A stretch of DNA of 15,171 nucleotides from CAYOZN01 sp964408455 (GTDB lineage: Bacteria > Planctomycetota > Phycisphaerae > UBA1845 > UTPLA1). Shown here piece after piece: positions 7,415 to 14,667 of the stretch. The notes under the pieces are model-generated. The model was not told where the DNA came from. It ran no database searches and saw only the letters and a program-made list of their open reading frames with translations. Both the position numbers and the translations under genes were made by a program. Location: the NCBI GenBank assembly GCA_964408455.1, contig CAYOZN010000048.1:1-15171 (forward strand), in the 5' to 3' direction. The stretch's first letter is position 1; each line of letters starts with the position of its first letter.

Positions 7415-9001
7415 TCAGCGGGCATACTCTACCGCACGCACTTCGCGCAGCAGCGTCACCTTGATCTCCCCCGGATATGTCATATCCGATTCGATCTTCT
7501 TGGCCACGTCCCGGGCGATCTTCATGGCCCGGGCGTCGTCCACGCGGTTGGCATCGACGATCACGCGAATCTCGCGGCCGGCCTGGATGGCATAGGCCTG
7601 CTGCACGCCCTCGAAGCCGGTGGCGATTGCCTCCAGATCGCGCAGTCGCGTGATGTAGCGCTCCAGCGACTCCCGCCGGCTGCCCGGCCGGGCGGCGCTG
7701 ATGGCATCGGCCGCCGCGACCAGCGGTGTATAGGGGCTGGTGGCCGGCACGTCCCCATGGTGACCCGCCACGGCGTTGAGCACCTCCGGCCGCTCGCTGA
7801 GCTTGCGACAGATTTCCTCGCCGATGGCCGGATGCGTGCCCTCGACATCCTGCGGCACGGCCTTGCCGATGTCGTGCAATAGCCCGCATCGCCGCGCCAG
7901 CGTGCCGTTGAGCCCGAGCTCATCCGCCATGATCTGGCACAGATAAGCCACTTCGATCGAGTGCCGCAGCACATTCTGACCATAGCTGGTTCGGAAGCTG
8001 AGCCGGCCCAGCAGATCGATCAGCTTCCGATTCAAACCCTGCACGTTCGCCTCGAGCGCCGCCTTCTTGCCCGTCTCAAAAATCTCCTTCTCGACGTTTG
8101 CCGTGATCTCCTGCAACACCTCCTCGATGCGCGTCGGATGGATGCGCCCGTCGGCGATCAGCTTGGCCAGCGCCTGCCGCGCAATTTCCTTGCGCACGGG
8201 ATCGAAGCACGAGAGGATGATGACGCCCGGCGTATCGTCCACCGTGATATCGACGCCCGAGATCTTCTCGAACGCGCGGATATTGCGGCCCTCTCGCCCG
8301 ATCACGCGGCCCTTGATCTCGTCGTTGGGAATGGGCACCGTGCTGACCGTCGCCTCCGACGTATGGCCGGTGGCGAAGCGCTGAATCGCCGTGATGATGA
8401 TGGCGCGCGATTTCTGCTCCGCCTCGTCCTGCGCCTCGTTGATCTTATTGGCGACAAGCTCGGAGCATTCGTGCTCCAGCTCGTCCTCCAGCTTCTGAAA
8501 CAGTTGCCGCCGCGCCTCGTCCATCGACAGGCTCGTGATGCGGAGCAGCTCGTTCCGCTGCCGGGCAAGCATTTCGTCGATCTCGGTCTGCTTCTTCTGG
8601 ATCGCATCGGTCTGCTCGCGAATCTGCGTCTCGGATTTTTCGATGTTGCGCTCTTTGATGCTGAGCATGTCCAGCTTCTTGTCGAGCTGGTCTTCGCGCT
8701 TGTCCAGCCGCTTTTCCATCTCGCGAATCTCGTTGCGAGTGGCCGCGGCTTCACGTTCGAACTCTTCCTGCCGCTTCAGAAATGTCGCCTTGGTCTCGAC
8801 TTCGGCGGCGCGGACAATCTCCTTCGCCCGGTTCTCGGCCGTGGAGGTGATGTTCTGCGCCTGCTGCTGTGCCGCACCCAACCGCTGTTTGCCAAGGAGC
8901 GTCTCTATTCCGAAGAGCGCCCCCGCTCCCAGCAACAGACCGAGGATGAGGTACAGCCAGAGCCCGCTCGAGACCTCTGCCAGTAACAGAGACCCCATCA
9001 T
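7415..9001 (-). CDS. rny: Ribonuclease Y
   Basis: RNase Y is the membrane-anchored endoribonuclease that initiates mRNA decay in many bacteria lacking RNase E. The 529-residue product has the full architecture: an N-terminal transmembrane helix (about residues 14-32, LWLYLILGLLLGAGALFG); a long charged coiled coil (to about 205) rich in Glu, Lys, Arg and Gln; a KH domain with IGREGRNIR (about 234-242); and an HD phosphohydrolase domain with LLHDIGK (His376, Asp377) and downstream HHGDV. Length is normal for the family (about 510-530). I chose ATG at 9001 because the helix starts just after it, AAGG and GGGA lie at suitable distance upstream, and the 37 codons of open frame before it have no family character. 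ATG at 8998 is nearly equivalent. It is divergent from dsbD, with 922 bp between them. Confidence 0.97.
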   Translation of the reverse strand: MMGSLLLAEVSSGLWLYLILGLLLGAGALFGIETLLGKQRLGAAQQQAQNITSTAENRAKEIVRAAEVETKATFLKRQEEFEREAAATRNEIREMEKRLDKREDQLDKKLDMLSIKERNIEKSETQIREQTDAIQKKQTEIDEMLARQRNELLRITSLSMDEARRQLFQKLEDELEHECSELVANKINEAQDEAEQKSRAIIITAIQRFATGHTSEATVSTVPIPNDEIKGRVIGREGRNIRAFEKISGVDITVDDTPGVIILSCFDPVRKEIARQALAKLIADGRIHPTRIEEVLQEITANVEKEIFETGKKAALEANVQGLNRKLIDLLGRLSFRTSYGQNVLRHSIEVAYLCQIMADELGLNGTLARRCGLLHDIGKAVPQDVEGTHPAIGEEICRKLSERPEVLNAVAGHHGDVPATSPYTPLVAAADAISAARPGSRRESLERYITRLRDLEAIATGFEGVQQAYAIQAGREIRVIVDANRVDDARAMKIARDVAKKIESDMTYPGEIKVTLLREVRAVEYAR

Positions 9002-9488
9002 TATTCCCGCCTTGCCTGACGGCAAAATCTCACGGTAAGCGTTGCCGGAGTGGTGGGCCCGCACGTTGCAGAAGCCGACGGCCAGTCCGGCGTCATCGGT
9101 CGCGCAAGGCACACACCCGGCGCGCCGAATGATTCAATCACCAGTTCTGTACGTCGGAATGACTCGAACAGACCAGAAGGGAATCGAGAGCCGCTGCCGC
9201 TCAGTCAACCGCGAACCCGGCCGGATCAGGATGCACGCACCTTGCCTGCTGCACCCCTGTGAGGTTCATCCGCCGCCGGTCTGATATTCGCAGGCTTCCT
9301 CTTCCTGCAATTCGATGGCACGCGAGTGAAACTCATGCGATCTCTGGCTATGCACTCGCCCGATGGCGTGTCGCCGGTTGAACGGTCGGCATCCCCGGTC
9401 GAAAAACCCATACTTCAAACCCGTGCGAAGAATCGCTCGGGCCTGCAAATCTGAAGGTCTCGGCCTCTCGGCTTTCCCTTTTTTCCCG

Positions 9489-9624
9489 CTCGGTCCCCGA
9501 ATCGGGGAACGAGGCGAGCCGTTTCGACGTTTAGTGCCTCTGTGCCGGGGCATTTGCCCCCGCTGAGGCGTTTATATGAAATAAGCCGTTGCCGGCGGCG
9601 GTTTGTAAGCCGCGTCTTGCAACG
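9489..9624 (-). other. Hairpin cluster: structured leader of rny or a small RNA
   Basis: Three hairpins follow each other. (1) 9489-9513: CTCG/CGAG plus TCCCC/GGGGA with one G-A mismatch between and a 5-nt loop. (2) 9547-9560: GGGGC-ATTT-GCCCC. (3) 9587-9624: outer CGTTGC/GCAACG, inner GCGGC/GCCGC. On the minus strand these would be transcribed from the promoter at 9667-9640, with hairpin 3 starting only a few nt from the RNA 5' end. Possible roles are an rny leader controlling its own decay or translation, or an independent small RNA. No known riboswitch or RNA family was recognised. Confidence 0.4.
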
Positions 9625-9639
9625 CACTTAGTTGAAATT

Positions 9640-9667
9640 AGTATAAATGACACCGGCCGTGGGTCAA
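9640..9667 (-). promoter_or_regulatory. Strong sigma70-like promoter reading towards rny
   Basis: On the minus strand, TTGACC (9667-9662, 4/6) is followed by a 16-bp spacer and TATACT (9645-9640, 5/6). It is the best promoter match in the window. Transcription would start near 9632, about 630 nt before the rny ATG, and run straight into the hairpin cluster at 9624-9489. Confidence 0.5.
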
Positions 9668-9803
9668 GGCAAATTCGGCCCCGGTTCTTGACGGAACTTC
9701 GCTGATCCGCGAAAGATACGTGCAGTCCCGATTCGACGGTAGGCCAGGCCTTCGCCCGGTATGCCACGGCCTCCGAGGCATCCAACTATCGGTGACCTGC
9801 CGC

Positions 9804-9809
9804 TACAAT
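9804..9809 (+). promoter_or_regulatory. Possible -10 element for dsbD
   Basis: TACAAT matches the -10 consensus at 5/6 and lies about 115 bp before the dsbD ATG. No matching -35 box is visible at 16-18 bp, so an activator or alternative sigma factor could be involved, or the match is chance. Confidence 0.25.
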
Positions 9810-9923
9810 ACTCGAGCGCCTGCAAGATGTCGGTATGTTCAGTCTTGCCGCAACCACTTGTGCGATAAAGAGATGCGGCGTACTTGCGTCCGGCGCAAGT
9901 CGCCGTTCAGGGGACCAGTTGCG

Positions 9924-12524
9924 ATGAACCGATCGCGTCTCTCTTGCTTTCTGGCCGTCATCCTCCCGGCCCTGACCGCGCCGTCCCTCGCGTTCGCGGA
10001 TCCCGATCCGCCAAAACCCGGCAAGCAGGACCCCGTGTCCGTCAAGCTGCTGGCGGATACCAGTGCCGCAGTCCCCGGTCAGACGCACGAACTCGCGGTC
10101 GTGATTAATACCCAGGACAACTGGCACGTGTACTGGGCCAATCCCGGCGGCTCGACCGGCCTCCCGACCAGCGTCACCTGGAAGTCCTCATTCCCGATCG
10201 AATTCGGGCAGACACAGTATCCCCCGCCCGAGGCCAAGTTCGACAAGGTGCTGAAGGAAACCTCGTGGGTGCTGCCCGGCGAATCAACCCTGCTGGCGAA
10301 GGTGCGAATCCCGACAGATCTGTCGGCCGAACAGATCGTCATTCAGGCATCCGTCCGCTGGTTGTCCTGCCGCGAGGGCATCTGCGTGCTCGGCAGCGCC
10401 ACACCATCGATCACACTCCCGGTGGCGAAGGCGGGCACCACCGCCCAGCCGTCCAACGCCGAAGTCTTTGACGACGCCCGCAGCGCCATGCCCGTGCCCA
10501 TGGCAAAGGCCGAGCAGTTGAAACTGGCCACGCGCATCGATGGCACCCCCAAAGCCGGCGCCAGCTTCGTGGCCGTGCTGACCGCCGACATCAAGCCACG
10601 GCACCACATGCAGTCTCACACGCCCAATCAGGACTTCCTGATTCCGGCCATCGTCTTCGTCGAGCAAACGCCCGGTTTCGAGATCGGCGAAGTGGTCTAC
10701 CCCAGGGCCCATGAACGACGCGATCCGGCACTTGGCAATCTCAGCGAGTACTCAGGCAAAGTCGATTTTCGGATCCCGGTCAAGGTTGAGGAGCAGGATG
10801 CCGACGGCAAGCCGTTGACCGCTCCGCGGCGGATTCGCGGCATCCTCCAATACCAGATTTGCGACGACAAAACGTGCTTTCCACCGATGCACGTCTTCTT
10901 CGAGGTTCCCGTCCAGTTGGAAGGCGGCCCGGCCGCGTCGCCGGGCGAGCAATTCAGCACCGCCGCGGCCGACCCCGGAATCGCCAACCCGGTCCCGACC
11001 GGCGCCGCTGCCGCCGATGCCGGCACAAACGATGCCGCGCCCGTTGTCGCTCCGCCTTCAGCGCGCACCGGCTGGGCCGACAAGCTCGCCAACTTTGAGG
11101 CCCGCCTGAAGCGGCTCGGCTATCCCGGTGTCCTGATCTTGGCATTCCTCGGCGGCCTGGTGCTCAACCTGATGCCTTGCGTTCTGCCCGTCATTTCCCT
11201 CAAGGTGCTTTCCTTCGTGCGCCAGGCCGAAGAGGATCGCGGCCGTTTGCTCGGCCTGGGCCTCGCCTATTGTGCCGGCCTGATGACATTTTTCGTGCTG
11301 CTGGCCGCCCTCTACGTCGCCTTCAACCAGAGCTGGGGCGCCCTGTTCCAGAGTCCCTACTTCACGCTCGGCCTTGCCGCCCTGGTGACGGCGCTTTCGC
11401 TGAGTCTCTTCGGCGTTTTCGCCATCTTCCCGCCCGCCGCCGTCAACCGGCTCGGCGAGCGCGTGTCGGGCGAAGGCCCGGCCTCCGCCTTCTTGACCGG
11501 CGTGCTGGCCACCGTACTGGGCAGCGCCTGCACAGCACCCGGCCTCGGCGCGGCGCTGGGCGTCGCAAAAAACTATCCCGGCCTCCAGGGTGGTTTGATC
11601 TTCATCATTGCCGGCTTCGGTATGGCGTTTCCTTTTCTCATCCTCTCTTTCGTACCCGCCTGGGTCCGCTTTATCCCCCGCCCCGGAAACTGGATGCACG
11701 CCTTCGAAGTCGTCATGGGCTTCCTGCTCCTCGGCACGGTCATCTGGCTCCTCTTTCCCATTTCGGGCCAGCTTGGCGAGTGGGGCCTGATCCTCGCCCT
11801 CATGTTCCTGCTGTTTGTCGGCTTTGCCATGTGGATCAAGGGCCGCGCTCGTTTCGGCGATTCCCGCGCCCGCCGCTCCGGCTATAACCTCGCCGCCGCA
11901 GCACTCGTCGCAATCGGCTGGATTCTGCCGTTCCAGATCATCTCCCCGGTCGAAGAACTGCTCGCCGATCAGCGTGCCATGCGCGACAAGCTTGCCCAGG
12001 CCGATCTGATGTTGCTCACCGGCGGCTCAAACGACCGGTCCGGCGGCCCGATTCCTCCCGAATGGAGTGGCGAGCGCATTCCCTGGCTGCACTACAGCGA
12101 GTTGCTCGTCGAGAGCTATGTGAACGCCGGATATACCGTCTTCGTCGACTTCACCGCCGACTGGTGCGCAAGCTGCAAGGCAAACCTGAACACCTCCATC
12201 GACGTCGACTCCATCCGGCGCATCATGCGCGAGTTCAACGTCATTCCCGTCGAGGCCGATTACACCAACGAGGATCCCCACATTCGCGAGGCCCTCCAGC
12301 GCTACCAGCGCGATGGCGTCCCGCTCTACCTGGTCTTCAGCCCCTTCAATGCCGACGAACCGAAAGTGTTGCCCGAGCTGCTGACGCCCGGCATCGTCGA
12401 GGATGCCCTGCGCAGTGCCGGCTCCAGCCGTCCGGCGGAGCTGGGACTCGCCCGGCAGGAACCGGCCGGCGATCAGGTGCAGACCGGCTCTGTCATTTCC
12501 ACCGCCGGACAGGTGCGTCCTTGA
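9924..12524 (+). CDS. dsbD: Thiol:disulfide interchange protein, DsbD/ScsB type
   Basis: DsbD takes electrons from cytoplasmic thioredoxin through its membrane domain to periplasmic partners, for disulfide isomerisation and cytochrome c thiol reduction. This 866-residue protein has a signal peptide (cut near SLAFA, residue 26); a periplasmic sensor domain (about 30-320) with cysteine pairs 149/154 (SCREGIC) and 313/318 (CDDKTC); a Pro/Ala linker; a CcdA-like domain of about eight helices (about 395-680) with redox cysteines MPC419 and GSAC536; and a C-terminal thioredoxin domain with DWCASCK (Cys748, Cys751). The extended N-terminus suggests the ScsB-like branch. The start is ATG 9924: AGGGGA lies 9 nt upstream and the signal peptide begins at once; the frame is open back to 9720 but that part has no family character. 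It is followed after 33 bp by a ferritin-like gene, probably co-transcribed. Confidence 0.95.
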   Translation: MNRSRLSCFLAVILPALTAPSLAFADPDPPKPGKQDPVSVKLLADTSAAVPGQTHELAVVINTQDNWHVYWANPGGSTGLPTSVTWKSSFPIEFGQTQYPPPEAKFDKVLKETSWVLPGESTLLAKVRIPTDLSAEQIVIQASVRWLSCREGICVLGSATPSITLPVAKAGTTAQPSNAEVFDDARSAMPVPMAKAEQLKLATRIDGTPKAGASFVAVLTADIKPRHHMQSHTPNQDFLIPAIVFVEQTPGFEIGEVVYPRAHERRDPALGNLSEYSGKVDFRIPVKVEEQDADGKPLTAPRRIRGILQYQICDDKTCFPPMHVFFEVPVQLEGGPAASPGEQFSTAAADPGIANPVPTGAAAADAGTNDAAPVVAPPSARTGWADKLANFEARLKRLGYPGVLILAFLGGLVLNLMPCVLPVISLKVLSFVRQAEEDRGRLLGLGLAYCAGLMTFFVLLAALYVAFNQSWGALFQSPYFTLGLAALVTALSLSLFGVFAIFPPAAVNRLGERVSGEGPASAFLTGVLATVLGSACTAPGLGAALGVAKNYPGLQGGLIFIIAGFGMAFPFLILSFVPAWVRFIPRPGNWMHAFEVVMGFLLLGTVIWLLFPISGQLGEWGLILALMFLLFVGFAMWIKGRARFGDSRARRSGYNLAAAALVAIGWILPFQIISPVEELLADQRAMRDKLAQADLMLLTGGSNDRSGGPIPPEWSGERIPWLHYSELLVESYVNAGYTVFVDFTADWCASCKANLNTSIDVDSIRRIMREFNVIPVEADYTNEDPHIREALQRYQRDGVPLYLVFSPFNADEPKVLPELLTPGIVEDALRSAGSSRPAELGLARQEPAGDQVQTGSVISTAGQVRP

Positions 12525-12557
12525 ACTGGCCTGACTCTGCCCTCAGAATCCACCGTC

Positions 12558-13049
12558 ATGGCCCTTGATACCATCCCCGATGCCGCCGCCGGCCGAGGTC
12601 CGGACAAACTCCTCGCCATCGGCGCATACGGCGAGACGGTCGCGGCCTATCGCTATCTCGTCCTCTCCGAAAAAGCCCCCGAGCGCTTCCGCCCGGACTT
12701 CGCCGACATGGCCGACGAAGAGCAGGACCACAAGCAGCGCCTCCAGAAGCTGGTCGAGACCATGTACCCCGGGCAGGATTTCGTCCTCACGCCCGAAGAC
12801 AAGGAACTCGTCGTCACCGGCCCCCGATTGATCGACGTCCGCGATGACGGCGACTTTCAGGATGTGATGCGCATGGTCCTGCACACCGAGCGCAAGACAG
12901 CCCGGTTCTATGCCAGCTACGGCAAATTCATGCCCGACGAGAACGTCCGCGCCCTCTTCCACGAACTGGCCGAAGAAGGCGCCGAACACTACCAGCGCCT
13001 CAAGACCCTCGCACGCCAGGCCGGTGTCACTGTCTTTGACGAACCGTAA
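12558..13049 (+). CDS. Ferritin-like (rubrerythrin-type) diiron protein
   Basis: This 163-residue cytoplasmic protein has the four-helix pattern of ferritin-like diiron proteins: Glu26 in AYGETVAAYRY, the ExxH pair Glu55/His58 in DEEQDHK, Glu111 in HTERKTARFY, and His144 in LAEEGAEHYQRL. Families of this kind handle iron or reduce peroxide. There is no signal peptide and no rubredoxin Cys4 domain, so it is not a classical rubrerythrin. By eye, the second ExxH is not intact: the residue three before His144 is Gly141, with Glu139, Glu140 and Glu143 around it. It lies 33 bp after dsbD with no clear ribosome-binding site, suggesting readthrough from dsbD. Family is probable; substrate unknown. 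Confidence 0.8.
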   Translation: MALDTIPDAAAGRGPDKLLAIGAYGETVAAYRYLVLSEKAPERFRPDFADMADEEQDHKQRLQKLVETMYPGQDFVLTPEDKELVVTGPRLIDVRDDGDFQDVMRMVLHTERKTARFYASYGKFMPDENVRALFHELAEEGAEHYQRLKTLARQAGVTVFDEP

Positions 13050-13069
13050 TCCCGATCTCTCGAAAGTGA

Positions 13070-13085
13070 AGCGGGCCTGCCCGCT
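13070..13085 (+). terminator. GC-rich palindrome after the ferritin-like gene, possible terminator
   Basis: AGCGGGC and GCCCGCT form a perfect 7-bp stem around CT, 20 nt after the stop codon at 13049. In RNA the innermost pair must open to give a 4-nt loop. It is followed by ACCTCC and then A6, not a U-tract, so intrinsic termination is doubtful. A second looser hairpin (13120-13128 with 13145-13152) lies further downstream. Confidence 0.33.
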
Positions 13086-13186
13086 ACCTCCAAAAAACCG
13101 GGCCCGCGTGCAAGTTTATCCGCCCACGTAAGTCCCTTGCCTTGCGTGGCGGCGCATCGCCGGGGGAAATCGGGGCCGGGCCGCTC

Positions 13187-13192
13187 TATATT
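13187..13192 (+). promoter_or_regulatory. Possible -10 element for mrp
   Basis: TATATT matches the -10 consensus at 5/6 in an otherwise very GC-rich stretch, 55 bp before the mrp ATG. No -35 box is evident. A hairpin (13120-13152) immediately upstream suggests that transcription units are separated here. Confidence 0.28.
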
Positions 13193-13247
13193 GCCACATC
13201 GTTTCCACGCACCTACGCTGTCGTCCTTTTGAACGGATTTCTGCACC

Positions 13248-14330
13248 ATGAGCGTCCCGACCCGCGAACAAATCGTCGATGCACTCCGCCGAGTGAACGA
13301 TCCCGAACTGCATAAGGACCTCGTCTCCCTCAACATGATCAAGGACGTGACCGTCGAAGGCGGCCGCGTGCGTGTCGGTGTCGAACTCACGACACCCGGC
13401 TGCCCGCTCAAGGACCAGATTCGCGGCGACGTCGAACGCGAACTCGGTCGGCTGGCCGGCGTGACCGGCGTGGAGATCGACTTCACCGCCCGCGTCCGCG
13501 AAACGCCGCAACTGGCCGGCGCCCTGCCCGGCGTCAAGAACGCCATCGCCATCGGCGCCGGCAAGGGCGGCGTCGGCAAGAGCACCGTCTCCGTCCTGAC
13601 CGCCCTCGGCCTCGCCCGCGAAGGCGCCAGCGTCGGCCTCATGGATGCCGACGTCTATGGCCCGTCGATTCCCAAGATGATGGGCGTCGAGGGCGAGCGC
13701 CCGCGCGCCGCCGGCGAAGACAGCATCCTCCCCATCGAGGCCCACGGCCTGAAAATCATGTCCATGGGTTTTCTCCTCGAGCCCGAACGCGCCGTCGTCT
13801 GGCGCGGGCCCATGGTCCACGGGGCCGTCCGCCAGTTCCTCACCCAGGTCCAGTGGGGCGAGCTCGACTATCTGATCATCGATCTGCCCCCCGGCACCGG
13901 TGACGTTCCGCTGACACTCGCGCAGACCGTCCCCCTCACCGGCGCCGTCGTCGTCTGCACCCCGCAGGATGTCGCCCTGCTCGATGCCATCCGCGCCCTG
14001 CGCATGTACCAGACCCTCAACGTGCCCATCCTTGGCATCGTCGAGAACATGAGCTACTTCCGCGCCCCCGATACCGGCGTCGAGTACGACCTGTTCGGCC
14101 GCGGCGGCGCCCGCCGCGCCGCCCAGCGCGTCGACGTCCCCTTCCTCGGCGAAATTCCCATCAACATCGGCATCCGCGTCGCCGGCGATGCCGGCAGCCC
14201 CGTCGACGCCTTCGACAAGACCGACGCCGCCACCCGCGACGCCATCCTCTCCTACGTCCGCACTCTTGCCGGTCAGGTCAGTGTGCGAAATCTGTCTGGC
14301 GGCCAGCCGCTCGAGCTGAAGATCACATAA
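13248..14330 (+). CDS. Mrp/ApbC-type P-loop ATPase, iron-sulfur carrier family
   Basis: Mrp/ApbC (bacterial Nbp35 relatives) carry or deliver Fe-S clusters in the cytoplasm. The 360-residue protein has an N-terminal MIP18/DUF59 domain (about 1-85, with NDPELHKDLVSLNM and the conserved Cys52 in TTPGCPL) and a P-loop ATPase domain with the deviant Walker A GKGGVGKS (105-112), DADVYGPS, and IDLPPGTGD. The usual ENMSYFxCPxC cluster-binding motif is here ENMSYFRAPDTG (266-277), so both cysteines (positions 273 and 276) are Ala and Thr. Such loss occurs in some bacterial lineages from memory, but it means the standard bridging cluster site is absent. It is separated from the ferritin-like gene by 198 bp with its own candidate -10. 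The ribosome-binding site is weak. Confidence 0.95.
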   Translation: MSVPTREQIVDALRRVNDPELHKDLVSLNMIKDVTVEGGRVRVGVELTTPGCPLKDQIRGDVERELGRLAGVTGVEIDFTARVRETPQLAGALPGVKNAIAIGAGKGGVGKSTVSVLTALGLAREGASVGLMDADVYGPSIPKMMGVEGERPRAAGEDSILPIEAHGLKIMSMGFLLEPERAVVWRGPMVHGAVRQFLTQVQWGELDYLIIDLPPGTGDVPLTLAQTVPLTGAVVVCTPQDVALLDAIRALRMYQTLNVPILGIVENMSYFRAPDTGVEYDLFGRGGARRAAQRVDVPFLGEIPINIGIRVAGDAGSPVDAFDKTDAATRDAILSYVRTLAGQVSVRNLSGGQPLELKIT

Positions 14331-14351
14331 CGCGTCAGCGCATTGTTAGTA

Positions 14352-14448
14352 TGTGGCACCGGCCACCAGCCGGTCCGGCTATGTAGCACCGGCTATCAGC
14401 CGGTATGACCGGCCGGTGTGACTGTGTGGCACCGGCTATCAGCCGGTG
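14352..14448. repeat. Three REP-like palindromic repeats
   Basis: Three 23-bp copies at 14352-14374, 14382-14404 and 14425-14447 share TGT-R-GCACCGGC, a short centre, and AGCCGGT. In copies 2 and 3 ACCGGCT and AGCCGGT form a perfect 7-bp stem with loop ATC, and copy 3 extends to 8 bp at 14448. Copy 1 has CACC in place of TATC. A perfect 10-bp palindrome ACCGGCCGGT (14408-14417) lies between copies 2 and 3 and may be a decayed copy. The spacing (7 and 20 bp) and position between two co-oriented genes suit a repetitive extragenic palindrome, which could also terminate mrp transcripts. No RAYT transposase is in the window. Confidence 0.75.
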
Positions 14449-14593
14449 CGATTCCGGACATCCCACGGAACGGGGAGCAAATCTATTGGGTAGAAGAATG
14501 TACACGGGCATGGCGCGAGCCTAACGGGCGCTTTGTCAGTTTGATTCGGTTTGATTCACTTGCGCCCCCGATTCACCCGCCTGCTCGGCGACC

Positions 14594-14637
14594 CTGTGAC
14601 GGGCTGTGACGGGCTGTGACACGTGGGCGCGTGACAC
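14594..14637. repeat. 10-bp phased TGTGAC direct repeats upstream of ppa
   Basis: CTGTGACGGG recurs at exact 10-bp steps, giving TGTGAC at 14595, 14605 and 14615, followed by a further GTGACAC at 14631. One-helical-turn spacing directly upstream of the candidate ppa promoter would place identical half-sites on one DNA face. It could be an operator array or just a slipped-strand tandem repeat. Confidence 0.5.
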
Positions 14638-14639
14638 AA

Positions 14640-14667
14640 TTGCGGCCTGACCGAAATATGGCATGAT
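14640..14667 (+). promoter_or_regulatory. Possible ppa promoter
   Basis: TTGCGG (14640-14645, 3/6) and CATGAT (14662-14667, 4/6) are spaced by 16 bp in the first AT-rich stretch before ppa, putting the transcription start about 13 nt before the ATG. The weak hexamers fit a promoter that needs an activator, which the adjacent repeats might bind. Low certainty. Confidence 0.3.

Larger units (their letters stand above)
9002..9923. other. 922-bp divergent intergenic region between rny and dsbD
   Basis: No convincing gene. Short reading frames on both strands are Arg-rich and lack ribosome-binding sites. The region holds a good minus-strand promoter (9667-9640), a cluster of stable hairpins (9489-9624), and a plus-strand TACAAT ahead of dsbD (9804-9809). 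I looked for tRNA T-arms, tmRNA, RNase P RNA and SRP RNA signatures on both strands and found none that hold up. The stretch 9002-9480 shows no structure I can support. Confidence 0.55.

Noticed and set aside
7961..8986. 341-codon plus-strand frame opposite rny
   Set aside because: Antisense shadow of the coiled-coil, KH and HD coding region of RNase Y; Leu/Arg/Asp-rich with no recognisable domain.
9002..9112. 37-residue N-terminal extension of RNase Y
   Set aside because: The frame is open, but RNase Y begins with its transmembrane helix just after ATG 9001, and the extension has no family similarity.
9415..9627. 70-codon minus-strand leader peptide starting at GTG 9627 near the predicted rny transcript start
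   Set aside because: No ribosome-binding site, Arg-rich composition, and it spans the stable hairpins; more likely structured non-coding sequence.
9500..9900. tmRNA, suggested by GTTTCGACG at 9521-9529 after GGGGAAC
   Set aside because: There is no GG before the TTCGAC core, no tag reading frame, and no T-arm/acceptor sequence about 350 nt downstream.
9720..9923. 68-residue N-terminal extension of DsbD
   Set aside because: It would bury the signal peptide that begins at ATG 9924; it is Arg/Cys-rich and contains the candidate -10 element.
14352..14448. CRISPR array
   Set aside because: Only three short imperfect palindromic copies with spacers of 7 and 20 bp; no cas gene nearby. REP-like repeats explain it better.
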